Assembly: GCA_965211775.1 (NCBI GenBank)
Contig: OZ242974.1
Location: 1,798,001 to 1,862,000 of the forward strand
Length of the DNA stretch: 64,000 bases
Direction of reading: 5' to 3'
Source: Thiodiazotropha sp040506975
GTDB lineage: Bacteria; Pseudomonadota; Gammaproteobacteria; Chromatiales; Chromatiaceae
The position numbers and the translations under genes were made by a program. Shown one piece after another: positions 43,887 through 53,301 of this stretch. The first letter of the stretch is position 1; every line of letters begins with the position of its first letter. The notes under the pieces were generated by a model that saw nothing but the letters and a program-made list of their open reading frames with translations, had not been told where the DNA came from and ran no database searches.

Positions 43887-44735
43887 TTACAGTGATAGGG
43901 CCTGCCAGATAGCAAGGGTCGGTTTAGCCTGATTCATGGTGTAGAAGTGAAGTCCCGGTGCTCCCCCTTCCAGTAGGCGTTCACATAACCGGATTACGGT
44001 CTCGGTACCGTAGCTGCGAATTGCCTCCAGGTCGTCACCGAATCCTTCAAGCCGTTTTCTCAACCAGCGGGGGATCTCCGTACCACAGGCATCGGAGAAA
44101 CGGGCCAGTTGGGTGAAATTTGTTATCGGCATTATGCCGGGGACTATTGGGATATCGATCTGCAGCTGTTGACAGTTGTCGAGAAATCGAAAATAGGCGT
44201 CGGCATTATAGAAGTATTGTGTAATGGCGCTGTCCGCACCTGCTTCTACCTTGCGCTTGAAATAAATCAGGTCCTGTTCCGGGCTGCTCGCCTGGGGATG
44301 AAACTCGGGATAGGCTGCGACCTCGATATGAAAGAGGCGAGGATAGGTCTCCTGGATCAGCTCCACCAGTTGATTGGCATGGTTCAGGTCATCTAGCTCA
44401 CCCAGTCCTGTGCCCGAGGGCAGATCGCCTCGCAGGGCAACCAGACGGCGAATGCCTATCGACTTGTAGTGTTCGAGAATCTGTAGAATTTCATCCCGAT
44501 TGGCACCGATACAGGAGAGATGGGGAGCAGTGGTAATCTGTTCACCCATCAACCACTCTACAGTATCGAATGTCCGCTGCCGAGTGGATCCGCCGGCACC
44601 GTAGGTAACGGAAAAGTAGGCTGGCTGCTTGGTGTTCAGCTCGGCTACATTCAGTTTGAGGTTTTGCAAACCCTTTTCCGTCTTTGGCGGGAAGAGTTCG
44701 AAGCTGAAGTTTCGTTGTTGATGTTCTGTATGCAT
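43887..44735 (-). CDS. metF: 5,10-methylenetetrahydrofolate reductase
   Basis: A 282-aa flavoenzyme reducing methylene-THF to methyl-THF, the methyl donor for methionine synthase. FSFELFPPKTEKG at the N-terminus, FSVTYGAGGSTRQRT, LVALRGDLP, and ADSAITQYFYNADAYFRF are the MetF signature segments (TIM barrel with FAD). It lies downstream of ahcY on the same strand, 163 bases away, completing a metK-ahcY-metF group. Confidence 0.95.
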   Translation of the reverse strand: MHTEHQQRNFSFELFPPKTEKGLQNLKLNVAELNTKQPAYFSVTYGAGGSTRQRTFDTVEWLMGEQITTAPHLSCIGANRDEILQILEHYKSIGIRRLVALRGDLPSGTGLGELDDLNHANQLVELIQETYPRLFHIEVAAYPEFHPQASSPEQDLIYFKRKVEAGADSAITQYFYNADAYFRFLDNCQQLQIDIPIVPGIMPITNFTQLARFSDACGTEIPRWLRKRLEGFGDDLEAIRSYGTETVIRLCERLLEGGAPGLHFYTMNQAKPTLAIWQALSL

Positions 44736-44898
44736 AGCTGGGTCTATTTAGCACTGAATTCTAATTTGGTCTCTGTCGCTGGAAAAGCACATCAGGATGC
44801 AGCAGGGCCGCACCCTGATGCGCTATCAGCGATCAGTATGGCGGAACTGCCCGCCAGATTGGCAAGCGGATCAGTCGATTCCGGTTCAACTGCACCTG

Positions 44899-46341
44899 TC
44901 AGTAGCGGTAGTGATCGGGTTTGTACGGTCCTTCGACAGGCACGCCGATATAGTCGGCCTGTTCCAGGGTGAGGGTCGTCAAATGGGCGCCGATCTTTTC
45001 CAGGTGTAACCGGGCTACCTCTTCATCCAGTTTTTTGGGCAGTACATAGACCTCGTTTTTGTAGTTTTCCGAATGGGTGAAAAACTCAATTTGTGCCAAT
45101 ACCTGATTGGAAAAAGAGTTGGACATGACAAAACTTGGATGCCCCGAGGCACACCCCAGATTGACCAATCTGCCTTCGGCGAGCAGGATAATGCGCTTGC
45201 CGTCCGGGAAGATGACATGGTGCACCTGAGGTTTGATCTCTTCCCAGGCATAGTGGCGGATGCCGGCGATGTCTATCTCGTTGTCGAAGTGTCCGATGTT
45301 GCACACGATCGCCTGGTCCTTCATCACCGCCATGTGATCGTGGGTGATGATCTTGAAGTTGCCGGTGGTGGTGACAAAAATATCACCCTGGGGCGCCGCC
45401 TCTTCCATGGTTATCACGCGATAGCCTTCCATCGCTGCCTGGAGTGCGCAGATGGGATCGATTTCCGTGATCCATACTGTAGCCCCCAGCCCGCGCAATG
45501 ATTGTGCGCAACCCTTGCCCACATCGCCGTAACCGGCGACTACGGCAATTTTTCCGGCAATCATCACGTCGGTAGCGCGTTTGATGCCATCGACCAGGGA
45601 TTCACGACAGCCGTATAGGTTATCGAACTTCGATTTGGTGACCGAGTCGTTAACGTTCATGGCCGGGAAGAGCAGCGTACCCTGTTCCATCATCTGATAG
45701 AGCCGATGGACACCTGTTGTGGTCTCCTCGGTGACGCCCTTTATCGATTCCGCCATACGGTGATAGCGCTTGGGGTCCTCTTCGAGACTGCGTTTCAATA
45801 CGCCGAGGATTACACGCCACTCCTCGGGGTCGTCATCCTGAGGTTCGGGAACCGCACCCGAATCGGCGAATTCAACCCCTTTATGGACCAGCAGGGTTGC
45901 GTCACCGCCATCGTCGAGAATCATGTTCGGGGCAGCGCCGTCCGGCCAATTTAGGACCTGCTCGGTGCACCACCAATACTCTTCCAATGTCTCTCCCTTC
46001 CAGGCATATACAGGTATCCCTTCGGCGGCAATCGCCGCTGCGGCATGGTCCTGGGTAGAGAAGATGTTACAGGAGCACCAGCGAACCTGGGCGCCAAGGG
46101 CGACCAGTGTCTCGATCAGCACCGCTGTCTGTATCGTCATATGCAGGGAACCGGTGATGCGGGCCCCCTTGAGAGGCTGTTGAACGGCGTATTTCTCCCT
46201 GATCGCCATCAAACCGGGCATCTCGGTTTCAGCGATGGCAATCTCACGACGCCCGTAGTCGGCCAGTGATATGTCGGCAATCTTGTAGTCGGTGAACTGA
46301 TTTGGCGAATCGGTAACTTTGTAGTTGGTCAACTCACTCAT
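44899..46341 (-). CDS. ahcY: S-adenosylhomocysteine hydrolase
   Basis: A 480-aa NAD-dependent enzyme splitting S-adenosylhomocysteine into adenosine and homocysteine. GYGDVGKGCAQSLRG is the NAD loop, HDNEID-like CNIGHFDNEIDI and the C-terminal KPDHYRY (lysine and tyrosine contacts NAD of the partner subunit) are present. ATG 46341 is chosen because AGGAG lies 9 bases upstream. The ORF extends to 46419, but those codons overlap the SAH riboswitch. Control by SAH is therefore expected, with expression rising when the toxic product accumulates. Confidence 0.95.
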   Translation of the reverse strand: MSELTNYKVTDSPNQFTDYKIADISLADYGRREIAIAETEMPGLMAIREKYAVQQPLKGARITGSLHMTIQTAVLIETLVALGAQVRWCSCNIFSTQDHAAAAIAAEGIPVYAWKGETLEEYWWCTEQVLNWPDGAAPNMILDDGGDATLLVHKGVEFADSGAVPEPQDDDPEEWRVILGVLKRSLEEDPKRYHRMAESIKGVTEETTTGVHRLYQMMEQGTLLFPAMNVNDSVTKSKFDNLYGCRESLVDGIKRATDVMIAGKIAVVAGYGDVGKGCAQSLRGLGATVWITEIDPICALQAAMEGYRVITMEEAAPQGDIFVTTTGNFKIITHDHMAVMKDQAIVCNIGHFDNEIDIAGIRHYAWEEIKPQVHHVIFPDGKRIILLAEGRLVNLGCASGHPSFVMSNSFSNQVLAQIEFFTHSENYKNEVYVLPKKLDEEVARLHLEKIGAHLTTLTLEQADYIGVPVEGPYKPDHYRY

Positions 46342-46362
46342 GGTAGTCATCTCCTGATTATC

Positions 46363-46440
46363 GTGAGTGAGCGCGGTTGATTGCATCAAGCCTCCCTTCC
46401 GAGCCTGGCGGATGTTCACCCGTTGCAGCGCTCCTCGGTC
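46363..46440 (-). promoter_or_regulatory. S-adenosylhomocysteine riboswitch
   Basis: Read on the minus strand, GACCGAGGAGCGCTGCAAC is followed by CCGCCAGGCTCGG and then ACCGCGCTCACTCA. This is the conserved SAH riboswitch pattern: P1 pairs CCGAG with CTCGG, and GAGCGC pairs with GCGCTC to form the pseudoknot helix. It lies directly upstream of ahcY, its usual partner. SAH binding is expected to turn ahcY on. Confidence 0.92.
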
Positions 46441-46446
46441 AGGATG

Positions 46447-46584
46447 TCTAATTATGAATTATGAATCTTGAATTGTGAATTGTTGAGCGTGCTCCGCACG
46501 GGTTTGTATCGCCAAGAGACTCCAGGAATTAAAGGAGACGCGAGTGTGGCGAGCACATCAATTCATAATCGATAATTCAGAATG
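46447..46584. repeat. Imperfect long inverted repeat between metK and ahcY
   Basis: The left arm around 46450-46492 (AATTATGAATTATGAATCTT then GAATTGTGAATTG and GCGTGCTC) pairs imperfectly with the right arm around 46553-46584 (GAGCACATCAATTCATAATC then AATTCAGAATGA). Such AT-rich arms with a GC-rich inner part resemble a small transposon-like (MITE) or fold-back repeat. Shorter look-alike AT tracts occur near 51937-52025 and 58400-58460. Confidence 0.5.
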
Positions 46585-46591
46585 ACTGAAC

Positions 46592-47776
46592 TTAAAGTCC
46601 GGCATCCTCCCGCAACTGCTCTGCCTTGTCCGTGAGCTCCCAGGTGAATCCCTCGTCTTCTCGGCCGAAATGTCCGTAGGCGGCGGTCTTTCTGTACTGG
46701 ATACGGTCACTGTTCAGGAGGTCCAGCATTTTCAGAATGCCGTAGGGACGCAAATCAAAGTTCCGGCGCACCAGTTCCGCAATCTTCTCATCGGCAATTT
46801 TGCCGGTGCCGAAGGTCTCGATCATGATTGAGGTGGGTTCAGCCACGCCGATGGCATAGGATATCTGGATTTCACAGCGGTCCGCCAGGCCGGCGGCAAC
46901 AACGTTTTTCGCCACGTAGCGGCCGGCATAGGCGGCTGAACGATCAACCTTGGATGGGTCCTTGCCCGAAAAGGCGCCTCCGCCATGACGTGCAGAGCCA
47001 CCATAGGTATCTACAATGATTTTACGTCCGGTAAGACCGCAGTCACCCACCGGGCCACCGATGACAAAGCTGCCGGTCGGGTTGATATGGATCTTCTCCT
47101 GGGGGCATTGATCCAGCCACTCCTTGGGCAGAACCGGTTGGATGATATTCTCCATCACAGCTTCGCGCAGATGGGCGTTATCGCTATCCGGATCGTGCTG
47201 GGTCGACAGTACCACGGCACCGATACCGCTGACCTTGCCGTCCTCATAACGCAGCGTGACCTGGCTTTTTGCATCCGGGCGCAGCCACGGTAGGATTCCG
47301 GCCTTGCGTATTTCCGATTGCCTTTGCACCAACCGATGGGCATAGGTGATCGGTGCCGGCATCAGCACATCAGTCTCATTGGTGGCGTAGCCGAACATCA
47401 TCCCCTGGTCGCCGGCTCCCTGTTCTTCAGGGCTGGTTCGATCGACGCCCTGCGCAATATCGCCGGACTGTTTGCCGATCAGGGACATTACCGCGCAGGT
47501 GGAACCGTCGAAACCTACGTCGGAGCTGGTGTAACCGATATCACACACCACCCCTCTGACCAGGTCGTCAAGATCGATCCATGCCTCGGTGCTGATCTCG
47601 CCGGCAACGATGACAGCACCGGTCTTGATCAGCGTTTCACACGCCACCCGCGCCCTGTCCGGGTTGGGATCGGTTTGTAATATAGCATCCAGCATGGCAT
47701 CCGAGATTTGGTCGGCGACTTTATCTGGGTGACCTTCTGAAACTGACTCGGATGTAAAAATAAAATCTCTTGCCAT
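46592..47776 (-). CDS. metK: S-adenosylmethionine synthase
   Basis: A 394-aa enzyme making SAM from methionine and ATP. FTSESVSEGHPDKVADQISD at the N-terminus, GAGDQGMMFGYA, GGGAFSGKDPSKVDRSAAY (phosphate loop), and the C-terminal YGHFGREDEGFTWE are diagnostic. ATG 47776 has AAGGAA 5 bases upstream; the TTG one codon earlier is not needed. It is upstream of ahcY on the same strand but separated by the inverted repeat and the riboswitch. Confidence 0.96.
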   Translation of the reverse strand: MARDFIFTSESVSEGHPDKVADQISDAMLDAILQTDPNPDRARVACETLIKTGAVIVAGEISTEAWIDLDDLVRGVVCDIGYTSSDVGFDGSTCAVMSLIGKQSGDIAQGVDRTSPEEQGAGDQGMMFGYATNETDVLMPAPITYAHRLVQRQSEIRKAGILPWLRPDAKSQVTLRYEDGKVSGIGAVVLSTQHDPDSDNAHLREAVMENIIQPVLPKEWLDQCPQEKIHINPTGSFVIGGPVGDCGLTGRKIIVDTYGGSARHGGGAFSGKDPSKVDRSAAYAGRYVAKNVVAAGLADRCEIQISYAIGVAEPTSIMIETFGTGKIADEKIAELVRRNFDLRPYGILKMLDLLNSDRIQYRKTAAYGHFGREDEGFTWELTDKAEQLREDAGL

Positions 47777-47956
47777 CAAAATTCCTTAGACTTCAACAGG
47801 TGTATGTGAGGGGTTTTTCCAGTATCACACGATGCCGGATCTCGAGCTGTGAACAGATTGTGTCAGCTACAGGAGAAATCGGGATTTTACACATCAGCCT
47901 GCTTTTTGCATAATGCCCCACCCCACAATCAATTCATATTATTAAAGGGATCAATG

Positions 47957-48523
47957 ATGGTTTCCTTACAAACCCCAATATGCGACTTTGGCGCACCCGC
48001 CCCGGTTTTTACTTTACCGGGTGTCGACGGCCGGGATTGGTCCCTGCAGCAGTGTGCCGGTGAGCGCGGTCTGCTGGTGATGTTCATCTGTAATCACTGC
48101 CCGTATGTCAAGGCTGTGCAGCAGCGGATTGTTCGGGATACCAAAGAGTTAGCTCAACTTGGCATCAATTCTGTGGCAATCATGTCGAACGATCCTGCCG
48201 AATATGCAGAGGACTCGTTCCAAAATATGCAACGGGTTGCCGAGCAAATGGGTTATCCTTTTCCCTATCTGTTTGATGAGACTCAGGCCGTCGCCAGGGC
48301 TTATGGCGCCGTCTGTACCCCCGACTTCTTTGGCTACAATGCGGCGCTGGAGCTGCAGTATCGTGGCCGTCTGGATGAGAGTCGAAAAGAGACAGCTTCC
48401 TCAGATGTGCGGCGGGATCTCTATGAAGCCATGAAACTGGTGGCCGAGACGGGGCATGGACCGCAGGAGCAGATACCCAGCATGGGTTGCTCCATCAAGT
48501 GGAGAGAAGAGCCAACTGCTTGA
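47957..48523 (+). CDS. Thioredoxin-like / AhpC-TSA family protein
   Basis: A 188-aa thioredoxin-fold protein of the ResA/TlpA-peroxiredoxin group. After FGAPAPVFTLPGVDG and a first strand (GLLVMFICNHCPYVKAV) comes the redox CNHC motif (CxxC type), then VAIMSNDPAEYAEDS and YLFDETQAVARAYGA typical of AhpC/TSA-like folds. No signal peptide, so it acts in the cytoplasm. ATG 47957 stands 7 bases after AAAGGG; 47954 is one codon longer. It is divergent from metK. Confidence 0.85.
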   Translation: MVSLQTPICDFGAPAPVFTLPGVDGRDWSLQQCAGERGLLVMFICNHCPYVKAVQQRIVRDTKELAQLGINSVAIMSNDPAEYAEDSFQNMQRVAEQMGYPFPYLFDETQAVARAYGAVCTPDFFGYNAALELQYRGRLDESRKETASSDVRRDLYEAMKLVAETGHGPQEQIPSMGCSIKWREEPTA

Positions 48524-48808
48524 AACTGAATTGTTTATTAGGATATTAGGATTTATTCATCAAGCCAGCTTATTGCCCCGTAAAGTCAGCTGCTTTGCCC
48601 AGATAGGGGGCTTGGGTCAGAATAGCTGACCTTTTGCCCTTCCGGAGTTCGGTTATGCAATAGGGGTCAACATTCCGATAGACCGACAAATATCAATGCG
48701 TAGGGGTGTGAAAATGGGGTTTATTGATAGCGAATTCAGTGGCTTGCCACACAATAACTTTTATCCGACAGATACAGATTACTAACTTTTTCTAATCAGG
48801 AGGGGTCA

Positions 48809-50797
48809 ATGTCCTCACGAAGAGAACTCGCCAATGCCATACGTGCCCTGAGTATGGATGCAGTACAGAAAGCCAATTCGGGGCATCCTGGTGCGCCCAT
48901 GGGTATGGCCGATATCGCAGAGGTGCTGTGGAACAACCACATGAAGCACAATCCGGCCAATCCGGAGTGGGCGGATCGCGACCGTTTTGTTCTCTCCAAC
49001 GGTCACGGTTCAATGCTCATCTATTCACTGCTGCACCTGACCGGCTATGGATTGAGTATCGATGACCTGAAGAGTTTCCGTCAGCTGCACTCCAAGACCC
49101 CGGGTCACCCGGAGTACGGTTATGCCCCGGGTGTTGAGACAACCACCGGACCGCTGGGGCAGGGTATCACCAATGCGGTCGGTATGGCCCTGGCCGAAAA
49201 AACCCTTGCAGCACAATTCAACAAGCCAGGTCATGAGATCGTTGACCACAACACCTATGCATTTCTTGGTGACGGCTGCATGATGGAGGGTATTTCACAT
49301 GAAGCCTGTTCACTGGCGGGTACCCTGGGTCTGGGCAAGCTGATCGCTTTCTGGGATGACAACGGTATCAGCATAGACGGTGAGACCGAAGGCTGGTTTA
49401 CCGATGATACGCCCGGCCGTTTCGAATCCTACGGCTGGCATGTGATTCGCGATGTGGACGGCCATGATGCGGATGCCGTGGATCAGGCGATCGAGGCGGC
49501 CAAATCAATGATCGACAAGCCCTCATTGATCTGCTGTAAGACCACCATCGGTTTCGGTTCACCCAACCTGGCGGGTAGCCACGACTGCCATGGTGCTCCT
49601 CTGGGCGATGATGAAATCGCCGCCACCCGGGAACAGCTGGGTTGGTCCCACGAGCCATTTGTCGTACCTGAAGAAATATATGCGGGCTGGGATGCGAAAG
49701 ACGCAGGCACCAGTGCGGAAAACGCGTGGAATGACGAGTTTGCGGCGTACGCAGAGGCCAACCCTGAGCTCGCGGCAGAATTCAAGCGGCGTATGGCCGG
49801 TGATCTGCCTGCAAACTGGGATCAGGAGGCTGCCAAATTCATCGCCGAGGTCAACGCCAAGGCAGAGTCGCCGGCAACCCGTAAGGCATCGCAAAACGCA
49901 CTCAACGGTTATGGTCCACTGTTGCCTGAATTTATGGGCGGGTCCGCCGATCTGACCCCCTCGAATCTGACCGCCTGGTCCGGATCGAGCTCGATCACCG
50001 ATGGCAACGCCGACGGTAACTATCTCTCATACGGCGTGCGTGAGTTTGGCATGTCCGCAATCATGAACGGTGTCGCACTGCATGGTGGATTCATCCCCTA
50101 TGGCGGTACTTTCCTGATGTTCTCCGAATATGCCCGTAATGCATTACGCATGGCTGCATTGATGAAATTACGCTCGATCTTCGTCTATACCCACGATTCC
50201 ATCGGTCTGGGCGAGGACGGTCCCACCCATCAGCCGATCGAGCAGATTCCAACCTTGCGCATGATTCCGAACATGGATGTGTGGCGTCCCTGCGACGGTG
50301 TCGAAACGGCGGTCGCCTGGAAGGCCGCCATTGAGAAGAATGACGGGCCTTCCTCATTGATCTTTTCCCGCCAGGGCCTGGCACACCAGGAACGTAGCGA
50401 CGAGCAGATTGCGAATATCGCAAAGGGTGGCTATGTGATCAGTGATTGCGACGGTACACCCGATGCGATCGTTATCGCAACCGGCTCGGAAGTGGGTATC
50501 GCCATTCAGGCCGCTGCCGATTCCGGTAAGAATGTACGTGTCGTCTCCATGCCGAATACCAAACTGTTTGATCAACAGGACGCTGCCTACAAGGAGTCAG
50601 TATTGCCCTCGAATGTGACCGCGCGCGTGGCCGTGGAAGCCGCAGTCACCGATGGCTGGTATAAATATGTCGGCCTCAACGGCAAGGTGATAGGTATCAA
50701 CCGGTTTGGTGAATCGGCACCGGCTGGAGAACTGTTCAAAGCGTTTGGCTTCACCACTGAAAAAGTGGCTGCTGCCATCGACGAGGTTTCTGCCTGA
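48809..50797 (+). CDS. tkt: Transketolase
   Basis: A 662-aa thiamine-diphosphate enzyme moving C2 units among sugar phosphates in the Calvin and pentose phosphate pathways. GHPGAPMGMADIAEVLW, the ThDP motif GDGCMMEGISHEACSLAGTLGLGKLIAFWDDNGIS, and THDSIGLGEDGPTHQPIEQ are family marks. AGGAGG precedes the ATG. It is the first gene of the tkt-gap-pgk-pyk-fba run; a 285-base upstream region carries no ORF and presumably its promoter. Confidence 0.96.
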   Translation: MSSRRELANAIRALSMDAVQKANSGHPGAPMGMADIAEVLWNNHMKHNPANPEWADRDRFVLSNGHGSMLIYSLLHLTGYGLSIDDLKSFRQLHSKTPGHPEYGYAPGVETTTGPLGQGITNAVGMALAEKTLAAQFNKPGHEIVDHNTYAFLGDGCMMEGISHEACSLAGTLGLGKLIAFWDDNGISIDGETEGWFTDDTPGRFESYGWHVIRDVDGHDADAVDQAIEAAKSMIDKPSLICCKTTIGFGSPNLAGSHDCHGAPLGDDEIAATREQLGWSHEPFVVPEEIYAGWDAKDAGTSAENAWNDEFAAYAEANPELAAEFKRRMAGDLPANWDQEAAKFIAEVNAKAESPATRKASQNALNGYGPLLPEFMGGSADLTPSNLTAWSGSSSITDGNADGNYLSYGVREFGMSAIMNGVALHGGFIPYGGTFLMFSEYARNALRMAALMKLRSIFVYTHDSIGLGEDGPTHQPIEQIPTLRMIPNMDVWRPCDGVETAVAWKAAIEKNDGPSSLIFSRQGLAHQERSDEQIANIAKGGYVISDCDGTPDAIVIATGSEVGIAIQAAADSGKNVRVVSMPNTKLFDQQDAAYKESVLPSNVTARVAVEAAVTDGWYKYVGLNGKVIGINRFGESAPAGELFKAFGFTTEKVAAAIDEVSA

Positions 50798-50807
50798 TAA
50801 CAAACGA

Positions 50808-50828
50808 ACGGGTGCCGCGGGCACCCGT
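50808..50828 (+). other. Intercistronic hairpin between tkt and gap
   Basis: Perfect stem ACGGGTGCC / GGCACCCGT with loop GCG and no T run after it. More likely an mRNA processing or stability element than a terminator. Confidence 0.6.
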
Positions 50829-50884
50829 GAGTGAACGATTCAATTTAGATTACAACTCTACATAGCTATAAACGGAGAACTGAA

Positions 50885-51883
50885 ATGACTATCAAAGTAG
50901 GTATCAATGGTTTTGGTCGTATCGGTCGTATGGCGTTCCGCGCTATCGCCAAAGATTTCCCCGGCATCGAAGTCGTTGGTATCAATGATCTTCTGGAACC
51001 TGACTACCTGGCCTACATGCTGAAATACGATTCAGTGCACGGTAATTTCCCAGGCGACGTTGCGGTGGACGGCAGCAACATGGTTGTCAACGGCAAGAAT
51101 ATCCGTCTCACGGCTGAGCGTGATCCGGCGAACCTGAAATGGGATGAGATCGGTGCCGACCTGGTCATTGAATGCACCGGCTTTTTCCTCACCGAGGAGA
51201 CCTGCCAGAAACACATCGATGCAGGCGCCAAGAAGGTAGTGCAGAGTGCCCCTTCCAAAGACGCCACGCCGATGTTCGTCTACGGTGTCAACCACAATGA
51301 CTACAACGGGCAGGCCATCGTCTCCGCCGCCTCCTGTACCACCAACTGCCTGGCGCCGGTGGCCAAGGTATTGAACGACAAGTGGGGCATCAAGCGTGGC
51401 CTGATGACCACCGTGCATGCAGCCACCGCCACCCAGAAGACCGTTGACGGCCCTTCGATGAAGGACTGGCGCGGTGGTCGCGGTATCCTGGAGAACATCA
51501 TTCCGTCTTCCACCGGTGCCGCCAAGGCGGTGGGCAAGGTGTTGCCCGAGCTGAACGGTAAGCTGACCGGCATGGCCTTCCGCGTGCCCACTTCCGACGT
51601 CTCCGTGGTCGACCTGACCGTAGAACTGAACAGCGGCGCCAGCTACGACGATATCTGTGCCGCCATGAAGGCCGCTTCCGAGTCAGGTGATCTGGCCGGT
51701 GTTCTGGACTACACCGAGGAGAAGGTGGTCTCCACCGACTTCCGCGGTCGCGGTACCCCCTCCATCTTCGACGCTGGCGCCGGCATCATGCTGGACGATA
51801 CCTTCGTCAAGGTGGTCTCTTGGTACGACAATGAGTACGGCTATACCTGCAACATGCTGCGCATGGTCGAGCACGTAGCCTAG
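50885..51883 (+). CDS. gap: Glyceraldehyde-3-phosphate dehydrogenase, type I
   Basis: A 332-aa NAD(P)-linked enzyme. GINGFGRIGRMAFRA is the nucleotide loop, catalytic Cys151 lies in SAASCTTNCLAP, and the C-terminal WYDNEYGYTCNMLRMVEHV is typical. Residue 33-34 region reads GINDLLEPDYLAYML (Asp present), suggesting NAD preference, though this is a weak guide. Codon use is strikingly biased to C-ending codons, as expected for a highly expressed gene. Confidence 0.96.
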   Translation: MTIKVGINGFGRIGRMAFRAIAKDFPGIEVVGINDLLEPDYLAYMLKYDSVHGNFPGDVAVDGSNMVVNGKNIRLTAERDPANLKWDEIGADLVIECTGFFLTEETCQKHIDAGAKKVVQSAPSKDATPMFVYGVNHNDYNGQAIVSAASCTTNCLAPVAKVLNDKWGIKRGLMTTVHAATATQKTVDGPSMKDWRGGRGILENIIPSSTGAAKAVGKVLPELNGKLTGMAFRVPTSDVSVVDLTVELNSGASYDDICAAMKAASESGDLAGVLDYTEEKVVSTDFRGRGTPSIFDAGAGIMLDDTFVKVVSWYDNEYGYTCNMLRMVEHVA

Positions 51884-51897
51884 TAAGACGGCTCAAC

Positions 51898-51924
51898 ATG
51901 GGGCGGTTGAACACCGCCCCATGA
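51898..51924 (+). other. Intercistronic hairpin between gap and pgk
   Basis: Perfect 11-bp stem CATGGGGCGGT / ACCGCCCCATG with loop TGAAC and no T run. It follows the gap stop by 14 bases and probably protects the gap 3' end from exonucleases. Confidence 0.65.
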
Positions 51925-52043
51925 TGCAGTGCGGCGAATTTTGAAATATGAATTTACCTGCTTTCAGTGCATCGACTGACGATGTCACGAGTTCATAAAT
52001 CAAAATTCACACTTAAAAATTAGAATCGACCTAGGAGTTCCTA

Positions 52044-53225
52044 ATGTCCTTCATCAAGTTGACCGACCTCGACCTCGCCGGCAAGCGTGTCTTGATTCGC
52101 GCCGATCTCAATGTTCCCGTCAAAGACGGTAAAGTCACGTCGGATGCCCGAATTACCGCCTCCATGCCCACAATCGAGTACTGCGTAAAGTCGGGTGCCA
52201 GGGTACAGGTGATGTCTCATCGCGGTCGCCCCACGGAGGGAGAGGTGGATGCCGAGAACTCCATGCAGCCGATTGCCGATGACATGAGCGCCAAACTCGG
52301 TAACACGGTCCGTCTGGTCAAGGATTATCTGCAGAGCACGCCCGAGGTGGCGGAAGGCGAGGTGGTGCTGTTCGAGAACGTCCGCTTCAACAGCGGTGAG
52401 AAGAAAGACAACGAGGAGCTGGCAAAGAAGTATGCCGCCCTCTGCGACGTCTTCGTGATGGATGCCTTCGGCACCGCCCACCGCGCCCAGGCCTCCACCC
52501 ATGGTGCCGGCAAGTTCGCGCCGACAGCCTGTGCCGGCCTGTTGCTGGCCGACGAGTTGGATAATCTCGCCAAGGCCCTGGCCAACCCTGCCCGGCCGAT
52601 GGTGGCGATTGTGGGCGGTTCCAAGGTCTCCACCAAGCTAACCGTGCTCGAGGCCCTGTCAGAAAAGGTGGATCAACTGGTGGTGGGTGGCGGTATTGCC
52701 AATACCTTCCTCAAGGCGACCGGACACAATGTGGGAAAATCCCTGTGCGAGGACGACCTGGTACCGACAGCGCAGTCATTGATCGAAAAGATGAAGTTGC
52801 GCGGTGCGAATATTCCGATTGCCACCGATGTGGTGGTAGGCAAAAACTTTGCGGAAGATGAGCCTGCGGTATTGAAGCCGGCGGGTGAGGTCGAAGGCGA
52901 TGAAATGATCTTCGATATCGGACCGGATAGCGCCAATGAACTGGCTGATATCATCAAACAGGCCGGCACCATCGTCTGGAATGGACCGGTTGGTGTTTTC
53001 GAGTTCGATCAGTTTGGCGAGGGTACCAAAACCGTATCCATGGCGATTGCCGATTCAGACGGTTTCTCACTTGCCGGTGGTGGCGACACCATTGCCGCCA
53101 TTCAAAAGTACGACATATACGAGAAGGTTTCTTATATCTCCACAGCGGGCGGCGCCTTTCTTGAATACCTGGAAGGTAAGACGCTGCCTGCGGTGGCAAT
53201 GCTTGAAGCGCGTGCAGCTGAGTAA
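52044..53225 (+). CDS. pgk: Phosphoglycerate kinase
   Basis: A 393-aa enzyme interconverting 1,3-bisphosphoglycerate and 3-phosphoglycerate. RVLIRADLNVPVKDGK at the N-terminus, VQVMSHRGRPTEGE, GGSKVSTKLTVLE, and the C-terminal AGGGDTIAAI and STAGGAFLEYLEGKTLPAV segments define PGK. CTAGGAG precedes the ATG. It is followed by a terminator-like hairpin. Confidence 0.96.
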   Translation: MSFIKLTDLDLAGKRVLIRADLNVPVKDGKVTSDARITASMPTIEYCVKSGARVQVMSHRGRPTEGEVDAENSMQPIADDMSAKLGNTVRLVKDYLQSTPEVAEGEVVLFENVRFNSGEKKDNEELAKKYAALCDVFVMDAFGTAHRAQASTHGAGKFAPTACAGLLLADELDNLAKALANPARPMVAIVGGSKVSTKLTVLEALSEKVDQLVVGGGIANTFLKATGHNVGKSLCEDDLVPTAQSLIEKMKLRGANIPIATDVVVGKNFAEDEPAVLKPAGEVEGDEMIFDIGPDSANELADIIKQAGTIVWNGPVGVFEFDQFGEGTKTVSMAIADSDGFSLAGGGDTIAAIQKYDIYEKVSYISTAGGAFLEYLEGKTLPAVAMLEARAAE

Positions 53226-53244
53226 CCGGAGCATCGATCGAAAA

Positions 53245-53273
53245 CGGTTGAGCTGCAGTTCAGCCGGTTTTTT
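53245..53273 (+). terminator. Rho-independent terminator after pgk
   Basis: Stem CGGTTGA / TCAGCCG (one G-T pair) with an 8-base inner loop, followed by GTTTTTT. It stands 19 bases after the pgk stop and before pyk, so pyk and fba may be transcribed less or separately. Confidence 0.7.
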
Positions 53274-53301
53274 CATGCGTTGAGCATGTAGCTGGATTTT
53301 T

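Noticed and set aside
46342..46419. N-terminal extension of ahcY by 26 codons
   Set aside because: These codons form the SAH riboswitch and lack a ribosome-binding site; the internal ATG at 46341 has one.
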